A stretch of 64,000 bases of DNA from the NCBI GenBank assembly GCA_949130495.1, contig OX422211.1, positions 441,696,219 through 441,760,218 of the forward strand, given 5' to 3'. Origin of the DNA: Sambucus nigra. Taxonomy: Eukaryota; Streptophyta; Magnoliopsida; Dipsacales; Adoxaceae. Position 1 is the first letter of the stretch. The number at the start of each line of letters is the position of its first letter. Positions 21,699 through 34,431 of this stretch are shown here, one piece after another. Made by a program: the position numbers and the translations under genes. A model generated the notes under the pieces. The model had not been told where the DNA came from. It saw only the letters and a list, made by a program, of their open reading frames with translations, and did not search any database.

Positions 21699-23450
21699 TA
21701 AGTGTGCAAGTTTTCATCTTTAGTGGCAACCGTTTAAAGAGGCAAAGAATTTCATCCCATGTGTCTAGTCAAGCGTCTATATTTGTTTTATTTTATTTTT
21801 TGGAGGGTTTGTGTTCTTTTATAAGAGCTTGATGGCTCATATAATTTTTATTTTAGGTTTTGTCCCGGAATAGCCAAAGGGGGATATTTGTAAAGGCAAA
21901 TTTTCAATCAAGTCTATTTGTAGTGTTGTCTTAATTCCGAAAAAACTAGTTGAGCCATAGGATAGTAGTTTGTTATATCCTTTCAAGCATATTCCATTTG
22001 AGTCGAAGACGTCGCGGCCTAGAGTTGGAAGATTACATCATTATCGGTTTATGTGCCAAGCTTTTATGTCATCAACATTTCATTATTTCCAAGGTCTTTA
22101 AAGGTATGAATGCATTAATTAATACAGGGACTTGGAATTTATTTTGGGTGTTTTATTTTTATTAAAATTATGCTGAAAATGAGTTTTTATTTTTTAAAGA
22201 AAAATAAAATTTTATGAAAAGTCGTTCGAACAACAATTTATCTCGTTCCAACGAGGTCGTTCGAATGAGCTTTCAAATGAGCTTCTAACGACATTTCTGC
22301 TATTTTGTTATGTTTTATCGTTAGAAATATCGTTCGGACGACTTGTTCAAATGAGATGTCTAACGAGATTTGGCTTTTTAACTCTGTTTTCTCGTTAGTA
22401 ACTCGTTCGAACCAAGTCGTTCGAACGACCTAACAGTTTTTGCACAGTTTCATCAGTTTTCTTTTTTAACTGCATACTTTCCCACTACCTTCTTACCAAC
22501 TTTAATATGTGCGGTAAAAATTTTTTTTAGAAGACTTTGGAGATACTTTCTAACACCTTGAGAGCAAAACCTTTTCATCCAAAAGCCCCATATTTGTGTT
22601 GATATTTTTCATGGTATAAATTCTACCAAAAACACAATATTTACACCCATAGTTTAGTTTGATCCAAGTTCTGAATATATATTTTCTTTGAGATCACCAT
22701 TATTGGCGCCGGATATTTTTCTCATCCCAAAAAGAGAACTTTCCTACCGAGGATTCCTTCTTATTAAAGATTCATGGTGTGCATACGTTGGAAAGGCCTT
22801 CATATGTTTTGACGGTTGATTCTCCCCATCGGTGGATTTCGAGACTGCGGTAGATTTCGAAGTTATCAACTAGGCAGATGTAAAAGAATGAAGAAGTGTC
22901 AAGGCTTGATAGGGAGTATAGTTTTTGAGGTAAGTCTGTTGTCGTGTCTTATGTAAAATCGTACCTAGTGGATTTGAGGCTGGGTTGTCCGAAGTTTTTC
23001 CCATTGTGAATTTTCCTTGTACATCGCGACATTGTGTGTTGTCATTTCTTTTTATCTTAAAAAATACTTTTGATGCATGTGTAGGATTAAAAACATAAAA
23101 ATTTGTTTAATCACAACTTTAGTGTAATTTTGGTGCTAATTAAGTTTGGGTAATTTTAGTGTAATTCAAGTAAAAAAATTTAATTGGAAAATATTCATAC
23201 TTAGCTTGTTCTTGAGTTGAGTTTATTTAAATTTTGTTTGAAAGAAAATTAAAAATTTGTTTAGTTAAGTTTAATTTTAATTTTCTGGAAATTAAAATTT
23301 GGGAACCCTAATTGTTAAATTTGGTAGAAATTTTAAGTTTGGTATATTGTGTGAGCCATCTCTTATTTAAGATTTTAAAATTGGGGTATCAAAGCATATA
23401 CTCCTAAGAAATCTCATTCTCACACCCTCTTTCACAAATAAGCGAAACTC
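20900..23450 (+). mobile_element. 3' end of a SIRE/Maximus-like Ty1/copia element
   Basis: Repeated purine tracts (aaaagggggagaaatg, acaaagggggagaatt and others) precede a final AAAGGGGGA at 21876-21884. Five bases later an LTR-like sequence begins, TGTAAAGGCAAATTTT (21889). Multiple polypurine tracts before a 3' LTR that begins with a TG...GCAAATTTT word are typical of the SIRE/Maximus copia lineage. The LTR contains the richest TCGTTCGAACGA cluster of the window (22222-22428). Its right end was not found; it meets a minus-strand copia piece at about 23450. No gag or pol is visible. Confidence 0.55.
22222..22428. promoter_or_regulatory. TCGTTCGAACGA palindrome cluster
   Basis: Exact or near copies occur at 22222, 22243, 22257, 22330, 22343, 22403 and 22417; the last is the perfect 12-bp palindrome. 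Spacings are 14-60 bp and not periodic. It lies 333-540 bp into the LTR. No TATA box is obvious just downstream in this copy. Confidence 0.55.
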
Positions 23451-23461
23451 TTTCATTTATA

Positions 23462-23547
23462 GATTTTAAAACTGGCCTCATCCTAGTTTTTCAGTATGAA
23501 TAATTCGACCCATCAAAAACAGGTATCGTATTATACAAACTATCCAT
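23462..23547 (-). pseudogene. Start of a copia gag gene
   Basis: Minus-strand ATG at 23547 opens MDSLYNTIPVFDGSNYSY, then a stop, then KTRMRP. PVFDGSNYxxWKxRM is the conserved N-terminus of plant copia Gag, with Trp replaced by a stop here. The rest of gag and all of pol are missing. Confidence 0.7.
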
Positions 23548-23590
23548 TAAATCCAAAAATTTTAAAGGATCCCACAAAAACTTTGTGTAA

Positions 23591-23605
23591 CCTGCTCTGA
23601 TACCA
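23591..23605 (-). other. Primer binding site (initiator Met tRNA type)
   Basis: Minus-strand TGGTATCAGAGCAGG lies one base after the LTR end CTTACA (23607). It matches the usual plant PBS for initiator tRNA-Met. Confidence 0.8.
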
Positions 23606-23845
23606 ATGTAAGATAGTAGGGATTATATGGATTGATTTGTATATTAGGCCAATCACACACAAATTCAATTTTAACAAATTTTATCTTTGAATTAATTTAG
23701 TATGCATGATAATGTGTAATTTAAGTTAAATATAGCAGACTAAACAAGCAAATACACAAAGAAGTAGGAAAAATCCCTTTCGGATGAAACCTTTAATTCA
23801 ACACTGTACAAGGTTTGGCAGACACGATACGATTTACAAATTACT

Positions 23846-26757
23846 TGTAAGACCCATATTTTTGGATGATTATGAATTTAATTATTTCTGTTATTTTAAA
23901 TTACACGTGTTTGTAGCAATTTAATTAAAATAAAATATTACGTATTTAATAAATATTAATAGGTTGAGATTAAGATGAATATTTATGTGGTAAATTTACT
24001 AAGTGTGTAGTAAATAACACGTGATAATTATTATACGTCGTAGTGAGTAATAACGACGGGACTATGTCATATCTCAACCGAGGGTTGTGTATGGGCCATA
24101 TCATGGGAGAAATGGGAAATTTATGTACAGTCACTCGGATGGCGATTTTAGGGTCACGTTTGATTCCGAATGTACCGAAATAGATGGAATAGTATACCCG
24201 AGTGTATTGTTTAGGTTCGAGGGGAGTTTTAGACTATAGTAGGCTTTTACGGGAGGTATATGGGTCAAGTAGGCTTGACCCATTAGACTAATTCCGGGAT
24301 TAGAGAGTTTATAACCTAAGATTAAAGGTGTTGGCTACCATTATCATTAGAAGTAAACCCTAATAGAGAAAGTAAAAGAGGCAAAGGCTAGGAGAAAGTA
24401 AGAAAGGCTAGTTTAGGAGAGAATTCAGGGGAATTCGAACATACAACCATAAATTCGTCATCTACAATGGAATTTCAGACTCTACGAACTATTTAAGACA
24501 AGTAATTGACTTGCACTAATCTTATATGTAGGGATTTTCGATTCATATCATAGTAGGTGTAGACCTAAATGATTTTGTGAGGGGATCTCACATGTAAAAA
24601 GAGTTATGGGTGAATTAATTCTTTAAACTAAAATTGTATAATGAATATAATGGAATTGAATCATGGATGAGGTGTAGACCATCTAATCTTGCTGGAAAAT
24701 CATATTCATTTTAATAGGTAGAGATTTAATACGATAGTCAAAAATTTAGAAATATATATTAGGATTGTGAATTAATGTCCTTACTATGAACCCAATTTGT
24801 GAATTAAATTGAGGGTAATTGATGATTTATCGATATTGAATGATTGGGTGCTGTTAAGATTAATTTAGAAACCATTACCAGAACTTATTCATATGTTAAT
24901 GGAGGATTGGGGTCATATGAATGGGTTAAGGTATCAATTTAGAAAAGAAACCCGAAGTGCCACTATCAGGTACATCGAACCAGTTCGAGAGTACAACCGA
25001 ACCGGTTTGGATGTCTAGAAAATCTGGGTTGGGCCATTTTTTTGTGCATGTGTTTGATTCGTGGGATTTTAATTAGAGATTATAATTCCTAGAGGGAGAA
25101 ACATTTATTTGGGAAATTCAGTGTGGTTATATTACCTAGGAACAAATGAGAAATCTAGAGTTTGGGTTTATTAAATCAAATAGATAATTAATTGGCAAAT
25201 GATTTTATAAACGAATTGAGTGGGATAAATTCGAGAATATTTGATATAAGGGCTAGTTGGGAAGTTTGATCATATTAGCAGAGTGAAACTATTTTATTTA
25301 AATTATAGTTGAGAACAAAAATGAATTTACGAGTCGTGAGTGTGGACTAGGGATGGTAGGCGAGTGCTTTGGGTGATAATCACGGTTTAGTCAAATTTGT
25401 GTTCATATATATATATATATAGTGTATAAATATTTGTGTGTATGATATTTTCTATAGAACATACCCCTCTGGAGCTATCATAGGAGGTTGCGCGATGTGG
25501 GTGAATCTCCTAGCTAGTGAATGTAGGGTGAGTATAGTCCTCAGGCCATATCGTCATGTATTTTATTGTGTGATTTATTTTCTAGGTGAGACGATTTGGG
25601 TATGGTCCAGTCTCAATATCGAAGAAATATGACCGCCTCCACTACGTTTCCGATATTTTTACCAAGTTCGGTGTGAGTTAGGCCGACTTATAGTAACCGA
25701 GTTAGAGGGAGCATACCTGAGATATGATAGCATTTTAGAGAAAAGCATCCAGCGAGGTAATGCTCAAAAGGATGGTAATTATACGCGACGCATGTTTGCT
25801 TGTTGTTGTTGAATACTCCTACGTATATAATAGTGTAGAAAATTATATACTGGTTAAATACATAAAGTGTGGATGTATTATATATATATAACTGAAGTGG
25901 AAGTTATATATAATCAATCAATTAATTAAGCTAATGAGTAGAATAGCTTATGAATCATTGATAAAAAGTACTCTGGTTAAAGTAGTGTGATAGAGGGAAT
26001 TGCAAGAGAGCTAGTTAGATGAGGTAGCATAACTAGGCGGGTTAAGATGTAAGCGCTAGATGTGCACAATAGTTAAGAGGTGAGGGGTATCTCATGAGAA
26101 TGTGACACCAACTTAAATATGAAAAGTGTTCACGCATATGTAATTACTGCATCATAATTACTTGCAAATGTTTTTCAAAAGTTTTGGGCTCTAACCCATG
26201 TCAAAAATATTTTCTAAATCCTTTTAGGTGTCCAGCTACAGGGACGCCAGGCATGATGATTCATTCCAGGGATGCTTAGCTGCAGGGCTTGTGGAGGCAT
26301 GCATGACTTGAGTAGATGCTTTAGTTATTTTATTTCTAGTCTAGTATTCACATTTAGTTATTTCAGTTGGACATGTTGTCCGTTCAGTTCAGACTTTTAG
26401 ATGGATTTAGTTCTTTTCATTTCCAGACCTTTTATTTAGATTTATTTCATTTCAGTTAGATTTATGATCTAGATGTTGGATTTGGAGCCGATGGTTTATT
26501 TGACATTTATTTATTTAATCCCGTGATGTCGTAGACTTTAATTATGGTGTGAATGGTTTATATAATTTTATTTTCGCAGTTTATTATGGGTATTGTTGTT
26601 TAATAAAAAGATAAAAATTGGCATTGACTTATTTTAGCTTAGGTGATTAGTAATTTAAAAAGTTTTCAACAGTGATGCTAAGAATGAACCAAATGAGATT
26701 CCTGTTTATTTTAGTAAATGACTGATCACCCATGATTAAAATAGGCGGGGTGTCACA
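23846..26757 (+). mobile_element. Long solo LTR (TGTAAGACCC...GGGGTGTCACA)
   Basis: The 2912-bp segment has LTR-like TG...CA ends and flanks ttact (23841-23845) and ctact (26758-26762), a 5-bp TSD with one change. The interrupted sequence on both sides is one copia LTR. No PBS, polypurine tract or coding domain occurs inside, so it is a solo LTR. Its layout matches the LTR at 48875-54143, for example the block taccctctggagctatcat / gaggttgcgcgatgtggg (25463-25500) and tgctaagaatgaa near the end. The TGTAAC/GGGGTGT ends link it to long-LTR gypsy elements; this is inference. Confidence 0.7.
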
Positions 26758-27172
26758 CTACTTAGCTCACTAAGTATGACACGTAATTTTTCAAATCTTC
26801 TACCACAACGGTACAGTCTAGTACCATCCACATGAAGCAGTCTTCTCTCGGTATCTACCGATCAACCTTCTTCTTCAACATTAGAGCCTCGACTCCACAA
26901 ATCAGTAGTATAGATAAACTCTATAAGGTATTAGAATAAGGATTATGTTCTTCTTGATTCATAAAGTAAAATCTAATTTTTCAAGGGGTTTGGATGAAAA
27001 TTAGAAGAGTTTGGTCATAAATGGAAATAAAAGGGCGTGGAAAAGCTTGTAAAGGAGTTTTTAAAGACCCTAATCCCGCATCTCTTTCTATAAGGAAGTT
27101 TGTTATAAAAGGATAAACATAAGAGATTTGGATAAAATTTAATTAAAAATAAAATCTCGCGCGCTCGTTCGA

Positions 27173-27438
27173 ACGACCAGGTACCTCATTCGAACGATGC
27201 ACCCATTTTCATTCAATCAGGTTTCCAATGATAGTTCGAATGACATTCCAGTGCTTGACGTAAAATCATCTCATTCGATTGTGGGAACCCTCGTTCTAAC
27301 GACATACCCAATCTCATTGGAACGACTTCTAACGAGGCTTCAAACGACATTCCAGAACGGATCAAAGAGTGTCGATCTTGATTTCGATCGAACCATGAAA
27401 CTCGTTCTAACGACATTGTGTAACTCATTCTAACGAGC
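27173..27438. promoter_or_regulatory. TCGTTCGAACGA palindrome cluster in split LTR
   Basis: The perfect core is at 27173-27184, with variants such as TCATTCGAACGA, TCGTTCTAACGA (twice), TCATTGGAACGA and TCATTCTAACGA up to 27438. On the minus strand it is upstream of the decayed TATA region at about 27090. Confidence 0.55.
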
Positions 27439-27708
27439 TAGCGAAATTTAAAAAAATTAAAAAATATTTTAAAAAAATATTTTGAAATGATAACTCTTAA
27501 AAATGTAAAATCCCCTGAAAAAATAAAAGCTTTACTAAAACTACCATAACTTTTATGAATGTTGTTGAGACGAACGATTCTTCAATCTTCCAAAAGTCTT
27601 TAACATTGTCTTCGAATATGTAGAAGCAGTCATGAAGGTATATTGTATGTGTAACAAGATAAGCCAAAATAAAAAATACATTGAGCAATTATAAAACTTA
27701 CTCTTACA

Positions 27709-27960
27709 TCATATTCATACGTATAGTAAATATTCACTATCAGTATTCTAGGATAAAAATATAAACATGAGGCTTATCGAAGAAAAAAAAGTCCGTAAAA
27801 CTTATACGAATACTTATTTGGTAATGGGGCCAATCGGTAAAAATATCAAAATTTATAAGCATATATAGAGAGGTATAACCATTTTTGTGTCCTAAATAAA
27901 TTTTAAATACAATGTTTCGGGCTTAACTCTTTGGTTGGTATTTTTTTCTTTTTCTTTTTA
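27709..27960. other. Non-coding spacer
   Basis: AT-rich sequence with no feature recognised. Confidence 0.4.
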
Positions 27961-28231
27961 CTATAGTCCACTAACATTTTGGGGGGCACTAAGGCCCCTT
28001 TCCCTTAATTTATACCCGAAGTTATTTAATGTATACAATCAATTTTGTAAAGTATAAATGTACTTTTTTATTTTTTTGGAAAAAATTGCAATATGTCTAT
28101 GGAATTTTATAATGTATACACATTTTTTTTTTGTAATATATACATGTTAAGTTTTTGCATACACTAACTTACACGGTATACATTAAGGGGTGAAAACCTT
28201 AGTGCCCCAAAAATATGTAAGTGCACTACAG
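27961..28231. repeat. MITE with long inverted ends
   Basis: The left end CTATAGTCCACTAACATTTT is matched by the inverted right end CTGTAGTGCACTTACATATT. Both continue into a shared GGGGCACTAAGG and a CCTTAATxTATAC word. Length is 271 bp. The TSD is not clear, so the superfamily is unassigned. Confidence 0.65.
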
Positions 28232-28379
28232 CCGATTAAAATAAAAGAAAGAAAAACAAGAAGATATGACTTTAAACTCTTTAGAAAATAATGATAAGGA
28301 CAAGCTAAGAACAATTTTGTCAATAAGTTCACATTTGTTACAATTATTAATGTATATATAGTTAAAATTATTAACGTGA

Positions 28380-28490
28380 ATACAATTCACTTATTAATGT
28401 AGATATAGTTACACTTATTAATGTAGATAGAGTTACAATGATGAAATAAAGTCACACTTGTAACTGTATTTACATTAATAAGTGTAATTG
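28380..28490. repeat. Small inverted repeat at the left edge of the array
   Basis: TTACACTTATTAATGTA (28409-28425) faces TACATTAATAAGTGTAA (28471-28487), with several repeats of attaatgtagata between. It could fold as a hairpin at the start of the tandem array. Confidence 0.5.
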
Positions 28491-30750
28491 TATTTATATT
28501 AATAAATATTTATCGTTAATTACTTGTAAAAATTATGAATTTAAAATACCAATAAAATTACCGTTTGAACTGATCATATATAAATACTTATTAGTTAATG
28601 CTAAAAAAATATTCCTTTATAAATATGGGGTTCTAGGCGGTGTCCTCTCTTACCTATTTATTGGGCTGGCCCTGCCTCACATTTTAGAGCTAAAATATAC
28701 AAACAAATAATGAGAGGCTAGGAAGATTAAGTTGGTTACTAAAGTAAGTAGTTGAGAGGTAAAGATACATTTTAAAATCAAAAGTTAGAATATAAGTGGC
28801 TAAGATCGGTTAGAGTAGCAAAACCAAATTTAGAAGTTGCTTCTATATATGTTTCACATACACACTAATGATGTTCACAAGTCTCCCAAGGTTTTATCTT
28901 TTGCTTTTGAATATGGATTCGGCATTGAATCCTCCACACAAATGTTGTTATATAAAACCCTCTCTTAAGAGTAAATTGAAGCCTCATAATTCATGAATTT
29001 CTGGCTTGTAAATCTTACCCTTTGTTATGGTTCAAACTTTTCATGTTGGGGTACACCAAAACTTATAAAGAAAGGTGATATGTGGATAAAAAGACTCAAT
29101 ATAACCTAAAGGTTGAGACAAAGTTAGCCAAAGCCACCATAGTAATCACAAAAACCTGAGATGCACATGTTAGTTCTTGTCAATGTTGACATGATAGAGG
29201 ACACGTGTTTCTTAAGGTTTCGCTTGATTCAGGGTGAAATATTTGTAGTCGGGGTGAAAAGTAAAATGATGAAATATTTTTTCACATATTTAAAATTAAA
29301 ATTTTGCTGTGTTGACATTATGAATAAGTGCACACCCTATAACTATGAAACTTTAAACAATAATAGAGAATGGGTGGTTTATTCAGCTACATTACGAATA
29401 AGTGCATGCCCTATGAATAAATGCACACCACGTTAAAACATATTTTACTCCAAACCAAACGGACCCTAGAGTAATTGGTGGTTTATTTTCCCTTTTGTAA
29501 GTTTATATTAGGGGTGGCCATAGGCCCGCCAAGCCCACCCAGCCCGCCCAATAAAAAAATAGGGCTTGGGTAAGGTGAATAGGCCCGCAAAGCGGGTTTG
29601 GCAAAATTTGATAGGCTCGATTTTTTTCGGGCGGGCTTGGGCAAGAATTCTTAAGCTCGATGAGGCCCGGCCCGAGGCCCGAGAATTATATATATATGTC
29701 TGTGTGTGTGTGTGTGTGTATTAATTTATTATTAAAGGTTAAGACTATAAAGTTATAAATAAATATATAAAGTTGGTAACTTTTATAAATATAAAAACAT
29801 ATACCAAGTCTTTTTATATATAGTGGGAAACTTTATATATAGACTTTGTAATATATAAAGTTTAAAATAGGTTTTTAATTAAAAAAATAGGTCTTTGATT
29901 AAGAAAAATTATATTTTTTTATTTAAAAAATAGTAATCGGGCTTGGCTAACGGGTCTGGGTAAAGAGCTTTCAAATCTGGATGGGCTTGGGATTATATAA
30001 TAAGGCCCGATTCAGGCCTGAGCGGGCTTGGGATAGCTCATAATTTTATAACCCCGGCCCGAGCGCGGCTGGGCATGCCCAGGCTCGACCATGGCCACCC
30101 CTAGTTTATATTTGAACCAAGAACCATAAAATAATATTTGTTGTAAAGACTATAACTCTAACGATTATATTTATCTCTGAATAACTAGGAGGTAAAATTG
30201 TCTAAAAATATAAAAAGTAAATTTGAATCGAACAATATACATATGTTTGATAAAAAACACCATATTTACTAATTAAGTAAAAAAACAAAACGAACTCAAA
30301 GTTTAAATTATCAAAAATTTAAAATCGGAATGAAAGTGCATTGCTTTGTTATGCAAATTTCAGCCCGCATATTTGTGTTGGCTTAATATTACTCCCGTCA
30401 TTATATATTGGGTTTACAGGTATTTAATCCTCATTTTTCAAAAAAATTAGCAGGTAATCCCAAGACTTTTTCATTTTGGCTACACTACTATCATATGTTG
30501 GTCCTCTCTACATTTAGGTGGTTTTGTCTCCTTTCAAATTGGGAAAAAAATTCAGCTAAGAGATCCCACTAATTAAAGCAGTTATGGGATGCAACTAACG
30601 ATTATGAGGCTTTTTACTAAGGAAAAGAAAACATAGGATTGGCTTAAAAAAGAAGTAGTTGCAACATCACAAGACACAAAATATCTATTATATATTTCTA
30701 TTAGCGTGAATAATGCACGGTATCATGTGAAAATGTCACTAGTAGTATTG
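28461..30750. repeat. Tandem array copy A (2290 bp)
   Basis: This is the first of three direct copies. It begins taactgtatttacattaata and ends gtcactagtagtattg. It contains a 91-codon frame (29161-29436) also present in copies B and C but varying in length, which I regard as chance. It holds an intact TAGGGGTGGCC MITE at 29509-30103. Confidence 0.85.
29509..30103. mobile_element. hAT-type MITE, copy A
   Basis: The ends TAGGGGTGGCCATAGGC and GACCATGGCCACCCCTA are inverted copies. The 8-bp TSD GTTTATAT is exact (29501-29508 and 30104-30111), which points to hAT. The interior is GGGCTTGGG/GCCCG-rich near the ends, with an AT/GT microsatellite in the middle. Confidence 0.85.
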
Positions 30751-31973
30751 TAATTTTATTTACATTAATGAGTGTAAGTGTATTTATATTAATAAATATT
30801 TATCATTCATTACTTGTAAAATTATGAATTTAAAATACAAATAAAATTACCGTTTGAACTGATCATATAAAAATACTTATTAGTTAATGCTAAAAAAATA
30901 TTCCTTTATAAATATGGGGTTCTAGGCGATGTCCTCTCTTACCTATTTATTGGGCTGGCCCTGCCTCACATTTTAGAGCTAAAATATACAAACAAATAAT
31001 GAGAGGCTAGGAAGATTAAGTTGGTTAATAAAGTACGTAGTTGAGAGGTAAAGATACATTTTAAAATCAAAAGTTAGAATATAAGTGGCTAAGAACGGTT
31101 AGAGTAGCAAAACCAAATTTAGAAGCTGCTTCTATATATGTTTCACATGTACACTAATGATGTTCACAAGTCTCCCAAGGTTTTATCTTTTGCTTTTGAA
31201 TATGGATTTGTCATTGAATCAGCCACACAAATGTTGTTATATAAAACCCTCTCTTGAGAATAAATTGAAGCCTCATAATTCATGAAGTTCTGGCTTGTAA
31301 ATCTTACCCTTTGTTATGGTTCAAACTTTTCATGTTAGGGTATATCAAAACTTATAAAGAAAGGTGATATGTGGACAAAAGAGACTCAATATAACCTAAA
31401 GGTTGAGACAAAGTTAGCCAAAGCCACCATAGTAATCACAAAAATCTGAGATGCACATGTTAGTTCTTGTCAATGTTGACATGATAGAGGACACGTGTTT
31501 CTTAAGGTTGCGCTTGATTCAGGGTGAAATATTTGTAGTCGCGGTGAAGAGTAAAATGATGAAATATTTTTTCACATATTTAAAATTAAAATTTTGTTGG
31601 GTTGCCATTATGAATACGTGCACACCCTATAACTATGAAACTTTAAACAAGAATAGAGAATAGAGAATGGTTAGTTTATTCAGCTACATTACGAATAAGT
31701 GCACGCCCTATGAATAAGTGCACACCGCGTTAAAACATATTTTACCCCAAACCAAACGGACCCTAGAGTAATTGGTGGTTTATTTTTCCTTTTGTAAGTT
31801 TATATTAGGGGTAGCCATTGGCCCGCCAAGCCCACCCAGCCCGCCTAATAAAAAATAGGGCTTGGGTAAGGTGAATAGGCCCGCAAAGCGGGCTTGGCAA
31901 AATTTGATAGGCCCGATTATTTTTAGGGCAGGCTTGGGGAAGAATTCTTAAGCTCGATGAGGCCCAGCCCGAG

Positions 31974-32010
<37 letters not shown>

Positions 32011-33056
32011 GTGTGTGTGTGTGTGTATTAATTTATTATTAAAGGCTAAGACTACAAAGTTATAAATAAATATATAAAGTGGGTAACTTTTATAAATATA
32101 AAAACATATACCAAGTCTTTTTATGTAGAGTGGGGAACTTTATATATAGACTTTGTAATATATAAAGTTTAAAATAGGTTTTTAATTAAAAAATAGGTAT
32201 TTGAATAAGAAAAAGTACATTTTTTTATTTAAAAAATAGTAATCGGGCTTGGCTAACGGGCCTGGGTAAAGACCTTTCAAATCTGGATGGGCTTGAGATT
32301 ACATAATAAGGCTCGATTTAGGCCTGAGCGGGCTTGGGATAACTCATAAATTTATAACCCCAGCCCGAGCGCGACTGGGCGTGCCCAGGCCCGACCATGG
32401 CCACCCCTAGTTTATATTTGAACCAAGAACCATAAAATAATATTTGTTGTAAAAACTATAACTATAACGATTATATTTATCTTTGAATAACTAGGAGGTA
32501 AAATTGTCTAGAAATACAAAAAGTAAATTTGAATCGAACAATATACATATGTTTGATAAAAACCACATTATTTACTAATTAAGTAAAAAAACATAACGAA
32601 CTCAAAGTTTAAATTATCAAAAATTTAAACTCGGAATGAAAGTGCATTGCTTTGTTATGCAAATTTCAGGCCGCATATTTGTGTTAGCTTAATATTACTC
32701 GTGTCATTATATATTGGATTTACATGTATTTAATCCTCCTTTTTCAGAAAAAATAGCAGGTAATCCCACGACTTTTTCATTTTGGCTACACTACTATCAT
32801 ATTTTGGTCCTCTCTACATTTAGGTGGTTTTGTCTCCTTTAAAATTGGGCAAAAAATTCAGCTAAGAGATCCCACTAATTAAAGGAGTTATGGGATGCAA
32901 TTAACGATTATGAGGTTTTTAACTAAGGAAACGAAAACATAGGATTGGCTTCAAAAAGAAGTAGTTGCAACAGGACTAGACATAAAATATCTATTATATA
33001 TTTCTATTAGCTTGAATAATGCATGGTATCATGTGAAAATGTCACTAGTAGTAGTG
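30751..33056. repeat. Tandem array copy B (2306 bp)
   Basis: The direct repeat of copy A begins taattttatttacattaatg and ends at the matching ctagtagtagtg word. It shares the MITE at the same position with the same TSD. It differs from A by scattered substitutions and a longer AT run. Confidence 0.85.
31806..32409. mobile_element. hAT-type MITE, copy B
   Basis: Same element and same 8-bp GTTTATAT flanks (31798-31805 and 32410-32417) as in copy A. It was therefore inherited through the tandem duplication rather than inserted again. Confidence 0.85.
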
Positions 33057-33359
33057 TAATTGTATTTACATTAATAAGTGTAATTGTATTTATATTAATA
33101 AATATTTATCGTTCATTACTTGTAAAATTATGAATTTAAAATACCAATAAAATTACCGTTTGAACTGATCATATATAAATACTTATTAGTTAATGCTAAA
33201 AAAAACATTCCTTTATAAATATGGGGTTCTAGGCGATGTCCTCTCTTACCTATTTATTGGGTTGGCCCTGCCTCACATTTTAGAGCTAAAATATACAAAC
33301 AAATAATGAGAGGCTAGGAAGATTAAGTTGGTTACTAAAGTAAGTGGTTGATACTAAAG

Positions 33360-33764
33360 CAAGGTTCTAAAAAACGCTGGGCGTGATCGAGGCGTGGAGG
33401 TCAAGCCTTAAGCCTTAGAAGCCTAGGCGGGTTTAAGCGTAAAAAGGCGTTTAGGCCTTCTTAATATATTTTAATATTTTTACACCATAACAAGGCTATT
33501 AAAATACTAAAATTGTACATATCATAAAAATATGTCTGAATATATGAAAATTAAAATACTATTTGATTATTTTGGATGAGATAATGGTTCGGTTAGTTAA
33601 AAAATTCTTTAAAAGGCGATATCGTTTAACTAAAACATTGTTGTTTTTAGAAAAAAGTGCGCCTTAAGGGTTTTACTAAGCATAAGGCGTGAAAAACTTA
33701 AGGCGAGGCGTTTCGCCCAAGCCTTAAGCCTAGGCGGAGCCTAGGCGGGTTTTTTAGAACAGTG
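33360..33764 (+). mobile_element. hAT MITE 1 (GTTCTAAAAAACGC family)
   Basis: It starts CAAGGTTCTAAAAAACGC and ends GGGTTTTTTAGAACAGTG. It is flanked by the exact 8-bp TSD TACTAAAG (33352-33359, 33765-33772). The interior is rich in CCTAGGCG and AAGGCGT words. Copies A and B lack it. Confidence 0.9.
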
Positions 33765-34431
33765 TACTAAAGTAAGTAGTTGATAGGTAAAGATAAATTT
33801 TAAAATCAAAAGTTAGAATATAAGTGGCTAAGAATGGTGAGAGTAGAAAAACCAAATTTAGAAGCTGCTTCTATAAATGTTTCACATGTACACTAATGAT
33901 GTTCACAAGTCTCCCAAGGTTTTATCTTTTTATTTTGAATATGGATTTGGCATTGAATCAGCCACACAAATGTTGTTATATAAAACCCTCTCTTGAGAGT
34001 AAATTGAAGCCTCATAATTCATGAAGTTCTGGCTTGTAAATCTTACCCTTTGTTATGGTTAAAACTTTCCATGTTGGGGTACACCAAAATATATAAAGAA
34101 AGGTGATATGTGGACAAGAGAGACTCAATATAACCTAAAGGTTGAGACAAAGTTAGCCAAAGCCACCATAGTAATCACAAAAACCTGAGATGCACATGTT
34201 AGTTCTTGTCAATGTTGACATGATAGAGGACACGTGCTTCTTAAGGTTCCGCTTGATTCAGGGTGAAATATTTGTAGTCGCGGTGAAAAGTAAAATGATG
34301 AAATATTTTTTCACATATTTAAAATTAAAATTTTGCTGGGTTGACATTATGAATAAGTGCACACCCTATACCTATGAAGCTTTAAACAAAAATAGAAAAT
34401 GGGTGGTTTATTCAGCTACATTACGAATAAG

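Larger units (their letters stand above)
23607..27708 (-). mobile_element. 5' LTR of a copia element, split by a solo LTR
   Basis: On the minus strand it begins TGTAAGAGTAAG (27708) and ends CTATCTTACA (23607), followed by a PBS and gag start. Without the nested LTR (23846-26757 and one TSD) it is about 1.18 kb, like the 1131-bp relative at 13826. It carries many TCGTTCTAACGA/TCGTTCGAACGA words at 27173-27438. A decayed TATA region lies near 27088-27096 (minus), where the 1.3-kb copy has TATAAATAGG. Confidence 0.65.

Noticed and set aside
29161..29436. Repeated open frame starting MHMLVLVNVDMIEDT in all three array copies
   Set aside because: It is repeated because the DNA is repeated. The frame length changes between copies through single substitutions, with no sign of coding constraint and no recognisable domain.
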